DNA of 64,000 nucleotides. Origin: an uncultured Helicobacter sp. GTDB taxonomy: Bacteria; Campylobacterota; Campylobacteria; Campylobacterales; Helicobacteraceae. This document shows positions 8,190 to 16,984 of the stretch, in pieces. The position numbers and the translations under genes are program-made. The number at the start of each line of letters is the position of its first letter. Within the stretch, counting starts at the first letter, position 1. The DNA lies in assembly GCF_937893305.1 (NCBI RefSeq), contig NZ_CALBGN010000015.1, forward strand, positions 234,496 through 298,495, read 5' to 3'. The notes under the pieces were generated by a model. That model had not been told where the DNA came from and did no database searches. It saw only the letters and a list, made by a program, of their open reading frames with translations.

Positions 8190-9542
8190 TTATTCCTTAA
8201 CACATAAATTTAACATTCCACAAAAATTTTTCCCCTCATACAATTCCACACGAAACGCTTTGCCGCGCTTATCTAATGTATAATTTTTATCAATCATATT
8301 TTGACCAAGCCTTAAATTATGCTCACTAACAACGCCTTTTTTAGAATAACCAATCACATTTACACGCACTCCTTCTTGCTCACGCACCAAAAAATCCTTA
8401 TGAAACTCCAAAACATCACCAACCTTTACTACAACTTCTTTGCCATCAAGTTCAACTTTTAACGACTCTAATTTGCATTGCATAGGAAAAATATCTTGCT
8501 TTAAATGTGTGATTTTCTTATGTCCAATATAAAGCTCAAAACCATCTTTAACTCTTTTAACTCCTCCAATGGGATGTGTAAAAACAAAGCGATTTTCATC
8601 AGCAAGTAACGGTATAAAATTCAAATAAGGCTTTATATCGCTTAGATTTAAAGTGATATTTTCATTGATTTTTACACTTCCAAATGTATTGATTTTTGAC
8701 TCAATACTATTTAAATCCAAAGCAAAATTACGCTCAAATTCAATCCCTAAAATCCCCATTAATGCTTCAATAGAGCTTAATTGATAAAGTGTCTTTAATG
8801 GAAGTTCTTTAATGTTTTTGCTAGTTTCAATCGCTAATGCTGGCTTTAAATGTGTAACAGCAAAAAATGTTAAAGAGTTTTGTTGCTCTTCATCTTTAAA
8901 TTTCGTCTCTGTATTGCGCACACCAAAGGTATGAAAATCATAATGTAAAGTCTGATTTAAACGTGCTTCAATCTCTTTTGCAATGGAATCTAAATTACCA
9001 AAAGGGACATTATCTAGCGTTTTTTGATCAATTACATAAGTTTGCCCCCACGCTCTAGGATTAAAAATAGAATTTTCCCATTTTTCTCTATAAAATCCGT
9101 GTCCATCGTGTAGATTAATAATAAAATCTACTCTAGAATCTTTAATAATCTTCTTAATGCGTTCTACATTTTTAAAATCCGGATCATTTTTTGCAATTTT
9201 TGCAAACTTACGATTCATATCCTTATAGATTCCACGCCTAAAAGCCACAATGCTATTTGGGTTTAAATTTGGCACAACTAGCACATTTCCTTTTTTTATT
9301 GTGTAATAATCTACTAAAAGTGCTGGAGCGAAGTATCCGCCGGGTTCATCTCCGTGGATTCCACCAATAACTAACAAGGTCGCTCCATCTTCACTGCCCT
9401 TTAACGCATAAAAATTAAAAGGTATATTTTCTTTAGAATCTTCTACTTTCACAACAATTTCTTGTGCTTGTTTGTTTTCTTGTGCAAGCACAGAGCTTAT
9501 TACAAACACACATACAATAATGAATTGGACAAATTTTCTCAA
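8190..9542 (-). CDS. csd4: Csd4/Pgp1-type peptidoglycan carboxypeptidase
   Basis: An M14-like zinc carboxypeptidase that trims peptidoglycan tripeptides and is needed for helical shape in H. pylori (Csd4) and Campylobacter jejuni (Pgp1). An N-terminal signal peptide (about residues 1-20, ending SSVLA) points to the periplasm. The zinc motif is GGIHGDEPGG (His63, Glu66) with a further His in INLHDGHGFY near residue 145. I chose the TTG at 9542: it has an AAGGA site at proper spacing, begins the signal peptide directly and overlaps the gap stop as TTGA. An in-frame TTG at 9557 lacks a ribosome-binding site. H. pylori Csd4 is known for a glutamine as the first zinc ligand; here it is histidine. 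Confidence 0.85.
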   Translation of the reverse strand: MRKFVQFIIVCVFVISSVLAQENKQAQEIVVKVEDSKENIPFNFYALKGSEDGATLLVIGGIHGDEPGGYFAPALLVDYYTIKKGNVLVVPNLNPNSIVAFRRGIYKDMNRKFAKIAKNDPDFKNVERIKKIIKDSRVDFIINLHDGHGFYREKWENSIFNPRAWGQTYVIDQKTLDNVPFGNLDSIAKEIEARLNQTLHYDFHTFGVRNTETKFKDEEQQNSLTFFAVTHLKPALAIETSKNIKELPLKTLYQLSSIEALMGILGIEFERNFALDLNSIESKINTFGSVKINENITLNLSDIKPYLNFIPLLADENRFVFTHPIGGVKRVKDGFELYIGHKKITHLKQDIFPMQCKLESLKVELDGKEVVVKVGDVLEFHKDFLVREQEGVRVNVIGYSKKGVVSEHNLRLGQNMIDKNYTLDKRGKAFRVELYEGKNFCGMLNLCVKE

Positions 9543-10543
9543 ATGATTTCCTTGCAAGCATAAAGTGCCATTTCTAAAATCCTATGTGAATATCCCCATT
9601 CATTATCATACCAAGTCATAATCTTTGCCATATTTTCTCCTAAAACAAAGGTTAAATCAAGTGCCACAACTCCACTTAAAGGACAATCTAGAAAATCCTG
9701 TGAAACTCCATATTCTCTATCTACTCCCAAAATCCCCTTAAGCCTACTTTCAGCGGCTTCACAAAACACTGCATTAATTGCTTCTTTTGTCGCATTACTT
9801 TTAAGATTAATATTTAAATCCACCATTGAAACATCAGGCACTGGCACACGCACACTATGTCCGTGTAGCTTGCCTTTTATCTGTGGCAATACTAAATGCA
9901 AAGCCTTTGCCGCACCTGTTGTAGTTGGAATCATATTAACTGCTGCTGCTCTGGAGCGACGAAAATCTCCCTTATGATGTGCAGCATCAATGAGATTTTG
10001 ATCATTTGTGTAACTATGAATTGTCGTTAAAATGCCTTTTTCTATACCAAAAGATTCTTCTAAAAGCAAAATTACAGGAGCTAGTGCATTTGTTGTACAA
10101 CTTGCATTTGAGAAAATTTTCTCCCCTTGATACTCGGTATGATTAACTCCTAGCACAAAAGTTTTTGTATTATCTTTTGCTGGAGCAGAGAAAATTACAC
10201 GCTTTGCTCCTTTTTGTAAATGCGATTCCACATCATTCTGCGTTAAAAACAATCCGCTTGCCTCAATGACAACATCTGCTCCACAAATATCAATTTCTTT
10301 TGGAGTTTTATGCTGAAAAAATGGAATCTCACAGCCATTAAAAATTGTTTGATTGGGACTTTGTGTGATTTTACTACATTGATGCACAGAATCGTGCGTT
10401 AAAAGATAGCTTAAAATCTCTGGATTTGCCAAATCATTAATTCCTACAATCTCAATGCTATCTTGCATTTCACATAATGCTACACGCGCAATAGATCGTC
10501 CAATTCTACCAAAACCATTGATAAAAACTTTAATTTTTCGCAT
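9539..10543 (-). CDS. gapA: glyceraldehyde-3-phosphate dehydrogenase
   Basis: Oxidises and phosphorylates glyceraldehyde 3-phosphate in central carbon metabolism. The Rossmann motif INGFGRIGRS follows the N terminus, the catalytic cysteine lies in SNASCTTNALAP near residue 150, and the family block WYDNEWGYSHR is near the C terminus. Length is about 334 residues from the ATG at 10543, the normal size; the frame is open 13 codons further upstream but without a good ribosome-binding site. It is followed by csd4 through a TTGA overlap. Confidence 0.94.
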   Translation of the reverse strand: MRKIKVFINGFGRIGRSIARVALCEMQDSIEIVGINDLANPEILSYLLTHDSVHQCSKITQSPNQTIFNGCEIPFFQHKTPKEIDICGADVVIEASGLFLTQNDVESHLQKGAKRVIFSAPAKDNTKTFVLGVNHTEYQGEKIFSNASCTTNALAPVILLLEESFGIEKGILTTIHSYTNDQNLIDAAHHKGDFRRSRAAAVNMIPTTTGAAKALHLVLPQIKGKLHGHSVRVPVPDVSMVDLNINLKSNATKEAINAVFCEAAESRLKGILGVDREYGVSQDFLDCPLSGVVALDLTFVLGENMAKIMTWYDNEWGYSHRILEMALYACKEII

Positions 10544-10572
10544 TGCAATCTCTTTTGTTGTTATATACTGAA

Positions 10573-10616
10573 ATTGTAACATATTTAATAATATTCAAGT
10601 ATTTTTAGGATATAAT
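10573..10616. promoter_or_regulatory. divergent promoters of gapA and the Bax-inhibitor-like gene
   Basis: Between the two divergent genes a perfect TATAAT lies on the plus strand at 10611-10616, 33 bases before the ATG at 10649. A TACAAT lies on the minus strand (complement of 10573-10578), 30 bases before the gapA ATG. No -35 box is evident, as is usual for this group. Confidence 0.6.
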
Positions 10617-10648
10617 ACCAACTTTAATTTTATTGTTAAGGATTGTCA

Positions 10649-11356
10649 ATGTCTTTATATGATAGAAAACCTATAAATAGAGAGTATGGTTACAATGAGC
10701 AAACAACTTTTTCAAAAGGCGATGTTGCTCTTATTAGCTTTGTTAAACAAACTTATCAGCTTTTTGCAGGTTCTCTGCTTGCAGCGTCTGTGGGTGCTTA
10801 TGTTGGAATCACAACATTTGGAAGTGTTGTAGCGCAATACTATATCGGATTTGTTATTTTAGAATTTGCTTTACTTTTTGGATTAATGTTTGCAAAATCT
10901 AAGCCCGGGTTAAATCTTTTAATGCTCTTTGCATTTACTTTTGTTACAGGTTTAACACTCACTCCAATTTTAAGCAAAGTTCTAGGAATGCCTGGAGGTG
11001 CAAATATCGTTGCTCAAGCCTTTTTGCTAACGACAGCAATTTTTGGTGTAATGAGTATTTTTGCGCTTCGCACAAAAAAAGATTTAGCAAGTATGAGTAA
11101 AATGCTCTTTATTGCTTTAATTGTTGTTGTTATTGGTTCTTTAATTAACCTTTTCTTAGGAAGTCCGATTCTACAAGTAATTCTTGCAGGTGTTGGTGCA
11201 ATTTTATTCAGTATTTTTATCGCTTATGATACACAAAATATTGTTCGTGGCTTGTATGATAGCCCTGTGATGGCGGCTGTTAGCCTATACCTTGATTTCT
11301 TAAATCTTTTTATCTCATTACTACAAATTCTTGGAATCTTTAACTCAAAAGAATAA
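10649..11356 (+). CDS. Bax inhibitor-1/YccA family membrane protein
   Basis: A 235-residue polytopic protein with about seven hydrophobic segments, beginning after a polar 30-residue N terminus and ending in SLYLDFLNLFISLLQILG, the C-terminal helix typical of the UPF0005/BI-1 family (YccA, YbhL). In other bacteria members interact with FtsH or affect ion homeostasis; the role here is unknown. The ATG at 10649 follows an AAGGA site by six bases and is preferred over a TTG two codons earlier. Confidence 0.85.
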   Translation: MSLYDRKPINREYGYNEQTTFSKGDVALISFVKQTYQLFAGSLLAASVGAYVGITTFGSVVAQYYIGFVILEFALLFGLMFAKSKPGLNLLMLFAFTFVTGLTLTPILSKVLGMPGGANIVAQAFLLTTAIFGVMSIFALRTKKDLASMSKMLFIALIVVVIGSLINLFLGSPILQVILAGVGAILFSIFIAYDTQNIVRGLYDSPVMAAVSLYLDFLNLFISLLQILGIFNSKE

Positions 11357-11783
11357 TATAAACAATACGCAAAGCTCTCAAGCATTGCGTATTATTGATG
11401 CAAACCTTAACCGCTTGCGTGAAGGAATCCGTGTTGTAGAAGATATTTTGCGCTATGGATTTAACCAAAAGGATTTTGCGCTTTCTTTAAAGAATCTTCG
11501 CCATCAATGCAAACTCACAGATACTATTGTAAATCATTTAGACCTTCTAAATACACGCGATTCACAAAAAGATGTGTTAAAAATCTCCACAAAACAAGAA
11601 CAAAAACGCGAAAATTTAGAAGATATTTTTCTAGCAAATTTCAAGCGCGCTGAAGAATCAGCCCGTGTCCTAGAAGAGATTTTAAAACTCGCAAACACAC
11701 AAGAGAGCGAACATTTTAAAAGGATTCGCTACACACTCTATACGCTAGAAAAAGAAATCTTAATTACCATTTTTTCTCATTAA
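11331..11783 (+). CDS. ThiD2-like (thiamine pathway) protein
   Basis: A 150-residue product with the ThiD2 signature: ALRIIDANLNRLREGIRVVED near the N terminus and ANFKRAEESARVLEEI in the second half, with an LRHQCK block between. ThiD2 domains are proposed to act as an alternative HMP-phosphate kinase and are often found fused to ThiE; here it stands alone. The start is uncertain: the TTG at 11331 overlaps the upstream gene by 26 bases and has no clear ribosome-binding site; a TTG near 11380 just before LRIIDANLN is an alternative. Confidence 0.7.
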   Translation: MESLTQKNNINNTQSSQALRIIDANLNRLREGIRVVEDILRYGFNQKDFALSLKNLRHQCKLTDTIVNHLDLLNTRDSQKDVLKISTKQEQKRENLEDIFLANFKRAEESARVLEEILKLANTQESEHFKRIRYTLYTLEKEILITIFSH

Positions 11784-11791
11784 GGATTTTT

Positions 11792-12439
11792 ATGCAAGAT
11801 TCTATTATTCTCTTTGACTTAGATGGCACACTTATTGATTCTACTGAAGCTGTGTATGAAGGCTTTTGTGTGGCTTTTAAACATTTTCAAAAAACGATTC
11901 CAACTTTTGAATCCGTAACATCACAAATCGGGCATACACTAAATACAATGTTTGGGACACTTGGAATTACAGATGATGAAATCCCACAATTTATTAATGT
12001 CTATAAAGAACATTATCGCAAAATTTGTAATGCCAAAACCACACTTTTACCAAATGCTAAGGAAGCAATTTTGCAAGCCCATAGTTTTGCCAAGCTTGGA
12101 GTTGTTACAACAAAAACCGGACAATATTCTAAAATGCTGTTAGAAAATATGGGTGTTGCAAAGTATTTTACTTGTATTATTGGTCGCGAAAATGTGATCA
12201 ACCCAAAGCCTAGCGCAGAGCCTATTTTAAAAGCCTTAGAATCCTTTGCTCCTATAAGCAAAACCCACATTTATATGATAGGTGATACACCCTTAGATAT
12301 TCAAGCAGCAAATAATGCTGGGATTCAAAGTATTGCTGTTACCACAGGTTATGCAAGTTTAAAAACCCTAAAACAATACACATCAAACATTAAAGATAAT
12401 GCTCTAAAAGCAGTGCTTTCTATTAAATCCAATCTTTAA
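11792..12439 (+). CDS. gph: HAD-family phosphatase (phosphoglycolate phosphatase-like)
   Basis: A 215-residue haloacid-dehalogenase-like hydrolase. Motif I is LFDLDGTLIDS near residues 7-16 (nucleophile and acid/base aspartates), a Thr-rich motif II is GVVTTKTG, Lys of motif III is in NPKPSAEP, and motif IV is MIGDTPLDIQAANNAG. This is the Gph/PpaX pattern; the true substrate is not decidable from sequence. The start lies eight bases after the ThiD2-like gene with a TAAGGA site. Confidence 0.8.
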   Translation: MQDSIILFDLDGTLIDSTEAVYEGFCVAFKHFQKTIPTFESVTSQIGHTLNTMFGTLGITDDEIPQFINVYKEHYRKICNAKTTLLPNAKEAILQAHSFAKLGVVTTKTGQYSKMLLENMGVAKYFTCIIGRENVINPKPSAEPILKALESFAPISKTHIYMIGDTPLDIQAANNAGIQSIAVTTGYASLKTLKQYTSNIKDNALKAVLSIKSNL

Positions 12440-12475
12440 ATACGCAAATTTAGCCTACTTTTTGCCAAACTCTGC

Positions 12476-12481
12476 TACAAT
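12476..12481 (+). promoter_or_regulatory. -10 box of rnpB
   Basis: A TACAAT hexamer ends seven bases before the first paired base of the RNase P RNA, the spacing expected between a -10 box and a transcription start. Confidence 0.6.
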
Positions 12482-12488
12482 CTTAAAA

Positions 12489-12793
12489 GGTGTAGCAAGT
12501 GGTTGCTTATTTTAAGAGGAAAGTCCGAGCTGCTTTGGGATAGGATTCCATTTAAAGAATGGCTAGAGTAATCTAAGGGAAAGCGCAACAGAAAATAAAC
12601 CGCCAATGGCAAGGGTGAAAAGGTAAGGTAAGAGCTTACCGGAAGCATTGCAAAATGCTTCGCATTGCAAGCCCAATCCGCAGCAAAATGGGCATGGTTA
12701 ATATCCCAAGTTTTAGCCCATTGCTAGAATTTTACTGCAAGGTAAAATATAGATAAATAACCACATAAACAGAACTCGGCTTATAGCTACACC
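12489..12793 (+). ncRNA. rnpB: RNase P RNA (type A)
   Basis: The catalytic RNA of RNase P, which removes tRNA 5' leaders. The conserved pieces occur in order: GAGGAAAGTCCGAGC, then ACAGAAAATAAACCGCC, GGCAAGGGTGAAAAGGT, ATAGATAAATAACCA-type and ACAGAACTCGGCTTATAG. The ends are set by helix P1, where GGTGTAGC (12489-12496) pairs exactly with GCTACACC (12786-12793), giving about 305 nt. It fills the gap between the HAD gene and hypE. Confidence 0.95.
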
Positions 12794-12806
12794 TAAAGGG
12801 AACACG

Positions 12807-13823
12807 ATGAAGAAAAATTTAGATTCCATATTGCTAAGCCACGGAAGTGGTGGAGTAGAATCACAAAATCTTATTACAGAACTTTTTTATCCTTTTTTAG
12901 AAGGTTGTGTAATAGGCAGAGGAGAAGATGCTGGAGTTGTGAAAATAGATTCCAACATTTACGCAATAAGCACCGATGGTTATGTGGTATCACCAATCTT
13001 CTTTGCAGGTGGAGACATTGGCAAACTTAGTGTGTGTGGTAGTTGCAATGATATTGCGATGATGGGGGCAAAAGCAAAATATTTAAGTGCAAGTTTTATG
13101 TTAGAAGAAGGTTTAAAAATGAGTGATTTATCACGAATTGTGGAATCCTTTTCTGTAACCTTAAAAGAAAGTGGCGCAAAACTCATTTCAGCAGACACCA
13201 AAGTCCTCCCAAAAGGTGCATTAGATAAGATTTTCATCACCACGACAGCAATGGGTGAGCTTATGTATCCACATTTGCACTTGAGTGCTTTTAGGATTCC
13301 AATAAATTCTGCAATTCTTGTGAGTGGAAATATCGGCACACACGGAGCTGTGATTTATTCTAGCAGAGAAGGCATTAATCTAAATAGTACTTTACAAAGC
13401 GATTGCGCCTTGCTTTATCCGATTTTAGAACCACTCTTTTCTGCAAATCTCAATCTTTATGCATTAAGAGATGCTACGCGCGGTGGAATCGCAAGTGTCC
13501 TAAACGAATGGGCGCAAGCTTCAAATATTGGTATTACCATCTTGGATTCCAACTTACCGATATTGCCACAAGTGAATGGAATTTGTGAGTTGCTAGGATT
13601 TGAAGCTTATAATCTTGCAAATGAGGGAATGTGCGTGCTAAGTATTGCACAAAATGAAGCACAGCAAGCCTTAGAGATTCTCCATAAAAATGGCGCACCA
13701 AATGCGGCAATTATTGGCTATACCACAAATAAAAATCCAAAACGCGTCGTTTTAGAGACTTCTTTTGGTGCAAAACGCTTTTTAGACTATCCAAGCGGAG
13801 AGCTATTACCTAGAATTTGTTAG
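12807..13823 (+). CDS. hypE: hydrogenase maturation protein HypE
   Basis: HypE dehydrates a carbamoyl group on its C-terminal cysteine to make the cyanide ligand of the NiFe hydrogenase centre. The 338-residue product starts with the ATP-binding SHGSGGVESQNLITE region, has GRGEDAGVV and ATRGGIASVLNEW blocks, and ends in PRIC with the essential terminal cysteine intact. No other hyp gene is in the window. The ATG follows an AAGGGA site, 14 bases after rnpB. Confidence 0.92.
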   Translation: MKKNLDSILLSHGSGGVESQNLITELFYPFLEGCVIGRGEDAGVVKIDSNIYAISTDGYVVSPIFFAGGDIGKLSVCGSCNDIAMMGAKAKYLSASFMLEEGLKMSDLSRIVESFSVTLKESGAKLISADTKVLPKGALDKIFITTTAMGELMYPHLHLSAFRIPINSAILVSGNIGTHGAVIYSSREGINLNSTLQSDCALLYPILEPLFSANLNLYALRDATRGGIASVLNEWAQASNIGITILDSNLPILPQVNGICELLGFEAYNLANEGMCVLSIAQNEAQQALEILHKNGAPNAAIIGYTTNKNPKRVVLETSFGAKRFLDYPSGELLPRIC

Positions 13824-13837
13824 GAACTTCATTGGAC

Positions 13838-15835
13838 TTAAGGCTTTAGTAAATCTTGGAGTTCTTGTGCGTTTAGAATCTTAACGCCTAGTTCTTTAGC
13901 TTTTATAAGCTTTGAGCCAGCATCCTCTCCACAAAGTAAAAAATCAGTTTTTTTAGATACACTTGCGCTAACTTTTGCCCCTAGAGATTCTAGTAATTCT
14001 TGGTAATCTTCTCGTTTTTTGGGAAGTGTGCCAGTAATCACAAAGGTTTTACCAGAAATTTTAGAATCTACCACTTGATTTTGACAAATTGGCGCAATAG
14101 ATTCTAACAAGCGCAAAAGCCTTGTTTGATTGACATTGCAAAACTCTACCAAAGATTCCGCCATTTCACTTCCAAAGCCATCAAGTGCAATAAAATCTTC
14201 ATAAGTTTTTGTGTGAAACTCCAAACCATAGGCATTTGCTAGTTTTTTGCTAGCACCTTCTCCAATATGTTCAATCCCAAGCGCATTGATAAATCTCCAT
14301 AAATCCACACCCCTAACATTAGCAATGGCTTCTATTAGGTTGTTAATTTTCTTTTCTTTAAAGCCTTCTAAGCCTTCTAAATCACTAGCTTTTAGCTTGA
14401 AAATATCTTCAATGCTTTGAATCTTTTTATGTTCAAACAAAAGCTCTACGATTTTTTCTCCTAAGCCATCAATGTTTAATGCCTTTTTGCTAGCAAAATG
14501 CGTAATGGAGTTTTTGATTCTTGCGTGGCAATTTAGATTTTGGCATTTAATAAGTTTTTCTTCTATTAAAAGTGCGCTATTGCAAATTGGACATTGTGTT
14601 GGAATCGCACAAGGATATTGTGTGCCATCGCGTAGGGAAGGCAGGGATTTGATGATTTTTGGAATCACATCGCCACTTCTAATTAGCACAACAAAATCAT
14701 TGATTTGAATATCTTTTTTGCGCATTTCATCAAAGTTATGCAAAGTTGCGCGACTAATTTTTGCTCCCTCTAATAACACAGGTTCAAGTTCCGCTACAGG
14801 AGTAATCACGCCTGTTCTACCTACTTGAAGCGTAATGCCTAAAATTTTTGCACGCTTTTCTAGGGCTGGAAATTTATAAGCACATGCAAAGCGCGGGGAT
14901 TTGATTGTGAAGCCTAGTTGTTCTTGTAGATGAAAGTCATCAACGCAAAGCACCATTCCATCAAGCATAATCTCATAATTCTCACGCGCTTGTAGAAGTG
15001 TTTGGTAGGCTGTATTGATGGAATCATAATTGGAGCAGAGTTCTGTAAATGGTGGTTTTTGGAATCCTAAAGCATAAATCCCTTCCATTAGAGCAAAAAA
15101 GCCATTTTGTGTTGTTGAATTTGTGCTAATAAAATCCATAAAATCCCTAGTATCGCACGCTCCAACACCCCAAGGGATAAATTGTAATTTTCTACTTGCT
15201 GTGATTTTTGGATCAAGTTGGCGCAAACTCCCTGCTGCACAATTTCTAGGATTTGCAAAAAGACTCTCTCCATTGCTTTGCCGTTTTGCGTTTAATGCTT
15301 CAAAATCATTTTTACTAATCACGCATTCTCCACGAATTTCAATGCGTCCTTTATATGCAATGCTTAAGGGAATACTAGGGATTGTGCGTGCATTTTGTGT
15401 AACATCTTCTCCTATAAAAGCATCACCTCTTGTAGCAGCGCATTTTAGGATTCCATCTTCATAGAGCAGATTTAGACTTGCTCCATCAAACTTGGGACTT
15501 ACACTAAAGAGTATTGGCGCATTAGAATCAAGTCCTAAAGCGCGCTTTGAGCGTGCAATCCACTCTTGTGCTTCTACTGCATTAAACACATCTTCTAAGC
15601 TCCACATTCTTTTAATGTGTTCGGATTTGCTAAAGGATTCTAACACTTTATCGCCAACGCGTTGCGTTGGAGAATCTTTGGCGATAGATTTTGGATTTTG
15701 CGCTTCATAATCTAGCACTTGATGATATAAAAGATCGTATTCTTCATCACTTGCAATAGGATCATCTAAAACATAATAATGCCTAGCCCACAAATTGAGT
15801 GTTTTTATGGCGCTTAAATAAGAATCTTGTGTCAT
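13838..15835 (-). CDS. ligA: NAD-dependent DNA ligase
   Basis: Seals nicks in replication and repair. The 665-residue protein has the usual order: adenylation domain with the active lysine in SPKFDGASL near residue 115, OB fold, a four-cysteine zinc finger (CPICNSALL and CQNLNCHARI near residues 400-430), helix-hairpin-helix repeats (LEGLEGFKEKK) and a C-terminal BRCT domain (SKISGKTFVITGTLPKKRED). Full length. Its ATG overlaps the luxS stop by one base. Confidence 0.96.
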   Translation of the reverse strand: MTQDSYLSAIKTLNLWARHYYVLDDPIASDEEYDLLYHQVLDYEAQNPKSIAKDSPTQRVGDKVLESFSKSEHIKRMWSLEDVFNAVEAQEWIARSKRALGLDSNAPILFSVSPKFDGASLNLLYEDGILKCAATRGDAFIGEDVTQNARTIPSIPLSIAYKGRIEIRGECVISKNDFEALNAKRQSNGESLFANPRNCAAGSLRQLDPKITASRKLQFIPWGVGACDTRDFMDFISTNSTTQNGFFALMEGIYALGFQKPPFTELCSNYDSINTAYQTLLQARENYEIMLDGMVLCVDDFHLQEQLGFTIKSPRFACAYKFPALEKRAKILGITLQVGRTGVITPVAELEPVLLEGAKISRATLHNFDEMRKKDIQINDFVVLIRSGDVIPKIIKSLPSLRDGTQYPCAIPTQCPICNSALLIEEKLIKCQNLNCHARIKNSITHFASKKALNIDGLGEKIVELLFEHKKIQSIEDIFKLKASDLEGLEGFKEKKINNLIEAIANVRGVDLWRFINALGIEHIGEGASKKLANAYGLEFHTKTYEDFIALDGFGSEMAESLVEFCNVNQTRLLRLLESIAPICQNQVVDSKISGKTFVITGTLPKKREDYQELLESLGAKVSASVSKKTDFLLCGEDAGSKLIKAKELGVKILNAQELQDLLKP

Positions 15836-16317
15836 TATAAATCAAGCTTTAACGCTTCATTATCCATAATCCCTATGCCCTTATTTAGCATATTTTGTGC
15901 GATTTCTTTTGCTTCATCAAGAGAGTGCATTGCATAAGTGCCACATTGTAGTGGGTTTGCTTCTGGGATTTGCGTTGTTTTTAAAATATCTTGCATACTA
16001 TTTTCCCAAGCATTCTTTACAGATTCCGCACTTGGCGCACCAATTAAGCTCATATAAAAACCTGTGCGACAACCCATAGGAGAGATGTCGATAATTTCTA
16101 CTGCACTGCTGTTTAAATGTTCGCGCATAAAGCCGGCAAAAAGGTGTTCTAGTGTATGGATTCCTTTTTCGCTTAGGATTTCAACATTAGGTTTGCAAAA
16201 ACGCAAATCAAATACACTAATTGTATCTCCCTTTGGTGTGTGCATTGTCTTTGCAAGGCGCACTGCTGGAGCTGGCATTAACTTGTGATCAACTTTAAAA
16301 CTATCTAATAATGGCAT
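15835..16317 (-). CDS. luxS: S-ribosylhomocysteine lyase LuxS
   Basis: LuxS splits S-ribosylhomocysteine into homocysteine and the AI-2 precursor DPD. The 160-residue product has KVDHKLMPAPAVRLAKTM, the metal-binding HTLEH at about residues 55-59, the MGCRTGFYM block with the catalytic cysteine, and a late CGTYAMHSL containing the third metal-ligand region. Full length, in an apparent luxS-ligA pair. Confidence 0.96.
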   Translation of the reverse strand: MPLLDSFKVDHKLMPAPAVRLAKTMHTPKGDTISVFDLRFCKPNVEILSEKGIHTLEHLFAGFMREHLNSSAVEIIDISPMGCRTGFYMSLIGAPSAESVKNAWENSMQDILKTTQIPEANPLQCGTYAMHSLDEAKEIAQNMLNKGIGIMDNEALKLDL

Positions 16318-16399
16318 AAGATTCCTTTTTTAAAAATGTAGCGCAATGCTAACACAATAACTTAAAATTTAGTGTTAAATAAGAGCGAGGTTTATAAAA

Positions 16400-16984
16400 T
16401 TATGAAATCTTTTTAAGCTTTAAAAAGTTTTTCAAAATCCTTTTCCCGCTCTCTTGCAAAATAGATTCTGGGTGAAATTGCACTCCATAAGTGTTGTAAC
16501 GCTTATGCTTTAGTAACATTGGAATTTTTTGTCCTTGCAGTATGCTATATCCCAACATTTCACAATCACCTAATTTACTCACATACAAAGAATGATACAA
16601 AGCCACTTTAAAAGGATTCTTAATCCCTTGTGTGAGTGCGTTTGGATAATGATAACACAAGGTGCGTTTTGCATGCATTGGTTCTTGCATTTTTTCTACT
16701 TTTCCACCAAAAACTTGCGCAATACACTGATGCCCCAAACAAATCCCTAAAATATTTTTACTAGGGGCAAAGACTTTAAGCAACTCCAAACTTATCCCAG
16801 AATCCAAAGGACTTCCAAAACCCGGTGAAATCATTAAGCAATCAAAATCTTCTGCAAATACGACAGCTTTAGAAATTGGCGCAAAATCATTTTTCACCAC
16901 ACACACCTTTACTCCAAGCTCTTTTAAATAGTAATCTAAATTATAAGTGAAAGAATCATAATTATCCACAAGTAGCACACGCAT
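16400..16984 (-). CDS. pabA: aminodeoxychorismate synthase, glutamine amidotransferase subunit
   Basis: Class I glutamine amidotransferase supplying ammonia to PabB for p-aminobenzoate in folate synthesis. The 194-residue product starts MRVLLVDNYDSFTYNLDYYL and has the catalytic cysteine in GICLGHQCIAQ (near residue 78) and the His/Glu pair in VQFHPES (near residue 170). It follows pabBC with a one-base overlap (TAATG), which favours PabA over TrpG. Confidence 0.88.
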   Translation of the reverse strand: MRVLLVDNYDSFTYNLDYYLKELGVKVCVVKNDFAPISKAVVFAEDFDCLMISPGFGSPLDSGISLELLKVFAPSKNILGICLGHQCIAQVFGGKVEKMQEPMHAKRTLCYHYPNALTQGIKNPFKVALYHSLYVSKLGDCEMLGYSILQGQKIPMLLKHKRYNTYGVQFHPESILQESGKRILKNFLKLKKIS

